48,034 nucleotides of DNA from Lichtheimia corymbifera B2541 (taxonomy: Eukaryota; Mucoromycota; Mucoromycetes; Mucorales; Lichtheimiaceae). A program made the position numbers and the translations under genes. The notes beneath the pieces are model-generated. The model was not told the DNA's origin. It searched no databases and worked only from the letters and a program-made list of their open reading frames with translations. Below, in pieces: positions 43,989 to 48,034 of the stretch. The stretch covers positions 1 through 48,034 of the forward strand of contig JNEU01000907.1 of assembly GCA_000697475.1 (NCBI GenBank), read 5' to 3'. How positions within the stretch are numbered: the stretch's first letter is position 1; every line of letters begins with the position of its first letter.

Positions 43989-44471
43989 ACGCATCATATT
44001 GTTCTCTACATCATAATAAAATAATTACATGCCTTTGTCATATTGAATTGAGCCGTTGGTAAAGAGCTGACAACAATGAAAAAGAAAAGAGACAGCAATA
44101 TGTGGTCAACTTGGTAAGTCTTTGCTATGTGTAACCAGGAAGTCGGGCATAAATCCGGATGACCATCCATTTACAAAGTCCACAATGATCAAAGCATATA
44201 CAGCATCTGTGAACTTGGGTCAACGTTAAGGCTCATTTAGAAATTGAGCAATACCAAACAATTATCTTTAATGGGTCATGACAGAAATTGATTGTATTTA
44301 AAACAAAGAATGTTCATTATATGCAAGCTGATAGAGTCAAGCTGTGTCAAAGATCCAACGTGTATTGACTCATTCAATTAAGTCTAAGCCGCCATATCGG
44401 CCCCTGATTGATGCAATCGCTCCTATTCCAAGGTCCGAGTTAACCTCTTTGACACGCTCTCTCTTTTAACC
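43989..44471. other. Intergenic, TRP2 promoter
   Basis: 3' region of the Ecm33-like gene (AATAAAATAA near 44016) and the promoter of the anthranilate synthase gene, which holds the two GCN4-type sites listed separately and a CT-rich leader at 44449-44466. No gene seen. Confidence 0.55.
44334..44372. promoter_or_regulatory. Two GCN4/CPC1-type sites upstream of TRP2
   Basis: TGACTCA lies at 44366-44372 on the plus strand and GAGTCA (TGACTC on the minus strand) at 44334-44339. They are 100-138 bases before the anthranilate synthase start. TGACTCA is the consensus of the general amino-acid control activator (Gcn4 in yeast, Cpc1 in moulds), which regulates tryptophan genes in ascomycetes. The match is seen in the sequence; function in this fungus is inferred. 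Confidence 0.55.
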
Positions 44472-46215
44472 ATGTCTCTTACCTTGAAGCCAACACTCGA
44501 AGAAGTACAAGAACTTGTCCAATCGGGCAAGGGAAACACCATTCCTATCTATGCTGAATTCGAAGCCGATCTCTTGACACCCGTCTCAGCCTATCTCAAA
44601 GTCGCCGACCGTTGCGATTACTCATTCTTGCTTGAATCCGTTGCTGGTGGAGAGAACATTGGCCGTTATTCATTTATTGGTGCAGGTAGGCACGATTACC
44701 ATTACCATAGAAAAGGTGGTTGTCAAAGAGGCTAAAGAGGGTTGCCTTTGATAGATCCCTACAAGTTGATTCGAGTGGGTGCTGGTGAAGCAGTACAAGG
44801 CGATCCTTTGACGGCTGTGGAACGTGAACTTGAACCTATCAAATATGTAAAGATCCCAGGATTACCATCATTTACTGGTATGTGAGATTGGTCTTTAGAT
44901 GTCAAAGAATGGATCGTTAATGATGTGTCATGATAGGTGGTGCTGTGGGTTACATTGGCTTTGATTGTTACCAATATTTTGAACCAAGTATCCAGGGTGA
45001 ATTACCTGATCCCATTGGTATCCCAGACGCCATCTTTATGCTTTGCGACACCTTGGTGATCTTTGATCGAGTACGAAACGTGGCATTGGTCGTATCCCAT
45101 TTCCGCAGTGATGTAACAGACGCCGAAGGAATCAAGCGAGAATACATGAAAGCAGCAGAGGAAGTCGAATGCACAATGAGCTTGTTGAACGATCCACGCA
45201 TACCAGAAATCCCACAACCACCTGTTGATCTCTCCTTTAAGCCAGAATCCAATGTTGGAAAGAGTGGTTATGAAGGCTTCGTCACACAACTCAAGCATCA
45301 CATCAAGGAAGGCGATATTTTCCAAGCTGTTCCTTCACAACGTCTTAAGCGCCCCACCTCTTTGCATCCTTTCAATGTCTATCGTCACTTGCGTTCACTC
45401 AATCCATCTCCCTACATGTTCTATGTCAACCTTAAGGACTTTAATGTGGTGGGTGCATCTCCCGAAATGTTGACCAAGGTCCAGGATCGAGTGGCATACA
45501 CACATCCAATTGCTGGTACCCGTAAGCGTGGAAAGACACCTGCTGAAGATGAAGCTCTTGCCACCGAGCTCCTTTCCAATATCAAGGAGCGTGCTGAACA
45601 CGTGATGCTTGTCGATCTCGGTCGTAATGACGTCAATCGCATCTGCAAACCCGAGAGTGTCAAGGTGGACAAGCTCATGCAAATTGAATATTATTCTCAC
45701 GTCATGCATATCGTATCGAATGTCTCGGGTACCCTTCGTGATGACAAGACTCCTTTTGATGCATTCCGTGCTATTTTCCCTGCTGGCACAGTTTCCGGTG
45801 CACCCAAGATCCGTGCTGTGGAGCTCATTCGTGGTTTGGAGAAGGAAAAGCGTGGCATTTATGCTGGGTAAGTATTCCATTATGATGGAGGGATGAATGA
45901 TTACGATCTAATCTTTGGCGTTACAGATCGGTGGGTCACTTTGATTACTCAGGAGATCTTGATACCTGCATTGCTATTCGAACAATGTTATTCAAGGATG
46001 GTGTAGCATACCTGCAGGGTAAGTGTTTTGGACAAAGGGGGGGACTATGTATGGCACATGATGTCTGATATACATTGTTAATAGCGGGTGGTGGTATCGT
46101 GCATGATTCTGTTGAAGAAGAAGAATATATTGAGACGATGAACAAAATGGGATCCAACTTGGCCACTATCGAGCAATGTGAACGAAAGATCTATGAGCAG
46201 CAACAAAAGCAGTAA
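44472..46215 (+). CDS. TRP2: Anthranilate synthase component I
   Basis: Five exons, 44472-44685, 44755-44877, 44937-45867, 45927-46018 and 46085-46215, give 496 residues, a normal TrpE/Trp2 length. The N-terminal domain ([40 protein letters not shown]) carries the tryptophan feedback site of the family, including the LLES element. The catalytic chorismate-binding domain shows [64 protein letters not shown] and the final [15 protein letters not shown]. It converts chorismate and ammonia or glutamine-derived nitrogen to anthranilate, the first committed step of tryptophan synthesis, together with the glutaminase subunit (Trp3 in yeast), which is not in this window. Regulation by general amino-acid control is suggested by the sites upstream. 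Confidence 0.97.
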
Positions 46216-46998
46216 ACGTAGTATACAAATCCAATTCAAGAGATTAGATACAAGCCAATTTATCTCCTATGTTGATTGTAAATGAGAAGTGACCATGGGT
46301 ATAAAGCGACTTTGTGTCCGGGGAGTGGTGTGATAGTGCTTACGGTTGCAAGGTTGTGGATGGCTGATTAGTGTATGGGAGAAAAGGGATTTATTATGCA
46401 AGGCAATCACTGAGTATACAGGAAGCTAGATTCATTTCACAATTCGTATATGGGCAATAGTATGTATATGTGATTTGACTGCCGTTACTGGCTACAGCTA
46501 CAGCGAGTTCATATGGTCTTTATGTGATGATATTGCTATTTGAAAATGGGGCTCGTTGTGATGAACTTGGATATACGTGTGTAAATGTTGTGTAGAGTCA
46601 TTCTCTAACAGTTTGTGGAAGCAGGCTCACCCTACATGCCTTTATCTCGATCTGGGAAAGTGTCTATCCTATGGAGGTGCATTGTGCTAAAGTGAATGGA
46701 TACACGTGAGATGGCTCTTAATGCATGTCGTGTCATCATATGAATTCGGTTGATGATGATGGCTGTACATGGTTGACACGTTCCACAAAGAATGACCATA
46801 GTAGTTGCCATGGAAAAACATGTAAAGTAGGATTATGGGATACACCAATCATTCACGATGATGACACCAAGGTCAAGTTGACAAAGGATATATAAGAACA
46901 AAGGCTCGTCTTCCATACGTTGAATATATCCAATCCCTTCTATCCCATACACCAAACCGATATCCATATCCATGCACCAAATCCATATCCATATCCAT

Positions 46999-47133
46999 AA
47001 AAAGTCGTATGTATTGAAGCAAGTTGCTACACATAATAAAGCTGCTTCTCTACAATGCCTATCTGGTGTTCACGTAAAAAAGGTCGTAAGGCAAGTTGCT
47101 GCAAGTAAAGAAGCTGCTTGAGACAATGGTGTC
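46999..47133. repeat. Degenerate direct repeat, two copies
   Basis: AAAAAGTCGTA...GCAAGTTGCTAC...AAAGCTGCTTCTCTACAATG at 46999-47058 recurs as AAAAAAGGTCGTAAGGCAAGTTGCTGC...GAAGCTGCTTGAGACAATGG at 47075-47130. The spacing is about 75 bases. No coding sense is seen. Confidence 0.55.
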
Positions 47134-47147
47134 AAGACTTTGCTATA

Positions 47148-47470
47148 GCAACTGCTGCTGATACATTTGGTCGTGCAAGAGGAGTGTGCACGAGAACGTG
47201 TGTTGCAGTAGAATGACAAGGTTGTGAACGCTGTGAGAAGGGCCCTTGACAATGGCAACTGCTGTTGCATTGATAGTGACAGACGATTGTGCACGAGAAC
47301 GTATGTTGTAGTAAAATGACAAGGTTGTGGACACTGTTTGACACAGTGGATTGAATGCCCTTGCAAATGGCAACTGCTGCAATGGATGCTGTTTACGCTA
47401 GGTCGTAGTAGAGGAGTGTGTGTACAAGAGAAGGTGCAGTTTCAGAAGACTCGTGTGCTGCAGTAGAGCG
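47148..47470. repeat. Minisatellite, about three units of 107-115 bases
   Basis: Units begin with GCAACTGCTG at 47148, 47255 and 47370. The first two share TGTGCACGAGAACGT, then TGTTG.AGTA.AATGACAAGG and a CCCTTG.AAATGG end. The third is more diverged but keeps GTCGT....GAGGAGTGTG. The reverse-strand frames through it are repeat artefacts, with the same HTFSCT-type words recurring. Confidence 0.65.
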
Positions 47471-48034
47471 TACACTCTGTGGGCTTGCCATTCAGTCAAA
47501 GGCAATCAGATCAAGCCATTCGTAGCATTGTCATGGTGGGATGAAGCAGGACAATCGTTCGCAGGTTATAGTTTTAGTTGAATGGGGCAACAGATGAGAA
47601 TGGGGGGAAGAAGGAAATAAAGTGGGAGTGGAAGAGGTGGAAATTAAATCTGTCAGGCAGTCAGACAGATCCATATACACCGATATCAATGCATGATACA
47701 TATTGGGATTGCCTGTCTCGAACTTCAAACTTTCACACAATATGCTCTAGGACATGCTGAACAACTTTGTCTTAATAAAGAACCCACACTTCATTTGAAA
47801 ATTTCGAAAGGGAGAGCATAATGTGGGGTTTACTATGATGGGCGGAAATTGGGAAAGCGCCGGATTTATGAAAAAGTCATTTAGTATGTAGTTTCTTGGG
47901 ATTCCCCATTTCGCACTTGAAACTTGGTCAGAAGGTACTCTCACACATGCTGATCAACTCCATTCATTTAAAAACCGCATGGTTCATTATGTACATTTTG
48001 AATGCCGGCCAGCCCAAATGTAGGAGAAAAGTAG

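Larger units (their letters stand above)
46216..48034. other. Terminal intergenic region with minisatellite-like repeats
   Basis: About 1.8 kb with no gene seen. It contains ATATCC(AT) repeats at about 46960-47000, the tandem repeats at 46999-47470 listed separately, and a weak pair of direct repeats at about 47703-47800 and 47896-47990 (GGGATT..C..TTCGAACTTC and the later CACATGCTGA.CAACT). Confidence 0.5.

Noticed and set aside
47070..47382. Three overlapping minus-strand frames with repeated HTFSCT-like words
   Set aside because: The words come from the DNA minisatellite, not from a repeat protein; no start context or signal.
1..48034. Search for tRNA genes, rRNA, CRISPR arrays and bacterial-type operons
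   Set aside because: No A-box/B-box pair, no regular short repeats with spacers, and all confident genes are intron-bearing or fungal in type.

Overview
This is a gene-dense piece of a eukaryotic nuclear genome, almost certainly an early-diverging fungus of the Mucorales (Mucoromycota). Evidence for this: short introns (about 50-145 bases) with GTAAGT/GTATGT donors and short AG acceptors, pyrimidine-rich leaders, a tandem pair of CotH-family surface proteins (a family expanded in Mucorales), a fused betaine-lipid synthase, an Ecm33-type wall protein and a Whi3-type RNA-binding protein. No bacterial operon, CRISPR array, tRNA or rRNA was seen. Genus is not determined. All gene models below are reconstructed by eye: exon lengths were checked to keep frame and protein continuity, but there is no transcript support.

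Layout. 1-380: a large imperfect inverted repeat cut by the left edge. 1265-3527 (-): MFSD1-like transporter. 5030-6399 (+): secreted or membrane GDSL/SGNH hydrolase. 7230-9038 (+): homeodomain factor. 10051-12923 (+): betaine lipid (DGTS) synthase BTA1. 13602-15799 and 16898-18841 (+): two CotH paralogues. 18954-19418 (-): small single-pass membrane protein. 20567-21577 (+): alpha/beta hydrolase. 21801-22764 (-): secreted-domain/TM/tail protein. 23656-24435 (+): Sel1-repeat protein. 24635-26133 (-): splicing factor Prp18, divergent from 26218-27305 (+): METTL6/Trm140-type tRNA m3C methyltransferase. 27388-28869 (-): gamma-butyrobetaine dioxygenase. 30088-32389 (-): GRIP-type golgin. 32916-33630 (-): decayed gene of an unknown repeated family, whose 5' part recurs at about 29.04-29.5 kb. 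34131-35296 (-): uridine-kinase-like P-loop protein, divergent from 35413-37069 (+): Whi3-like RRM protein. 37763-39187 (+): signal peptide peptidase. 39.2-42.0 kb: a gene-poor stretch with relics. 42030-42353 (-): small unknown gene. 42562-43988 (+): Ecm33-like GPI wall protein. 44472-46215 (+): anthranilate synthase component I with two GCN4-type sites upstream. 46.2-48.0 kb: no gene seen, minisatellite-like repeats.

The genes do not form one pathway. Two themes recur: cell surface and secretory work (CotH pair, Ecm33, SPP, golgin, GDSL hydrolase, two single-pass proteins) and housekeeping (splicing, tRNA modification, tryptophan, carnitine, betaine lipid). The most interesting things to check are structural: two non-canonical GC-AG introns, a set of five stop-free introns of length divisible by three (four of them exactly 66 bases), the palindromic element at the left edge, an Arg in the P-loop of the uridine-kinase-like protein, and the decayed multicopy gene family. 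I found no clear undescribed multi-gene system.
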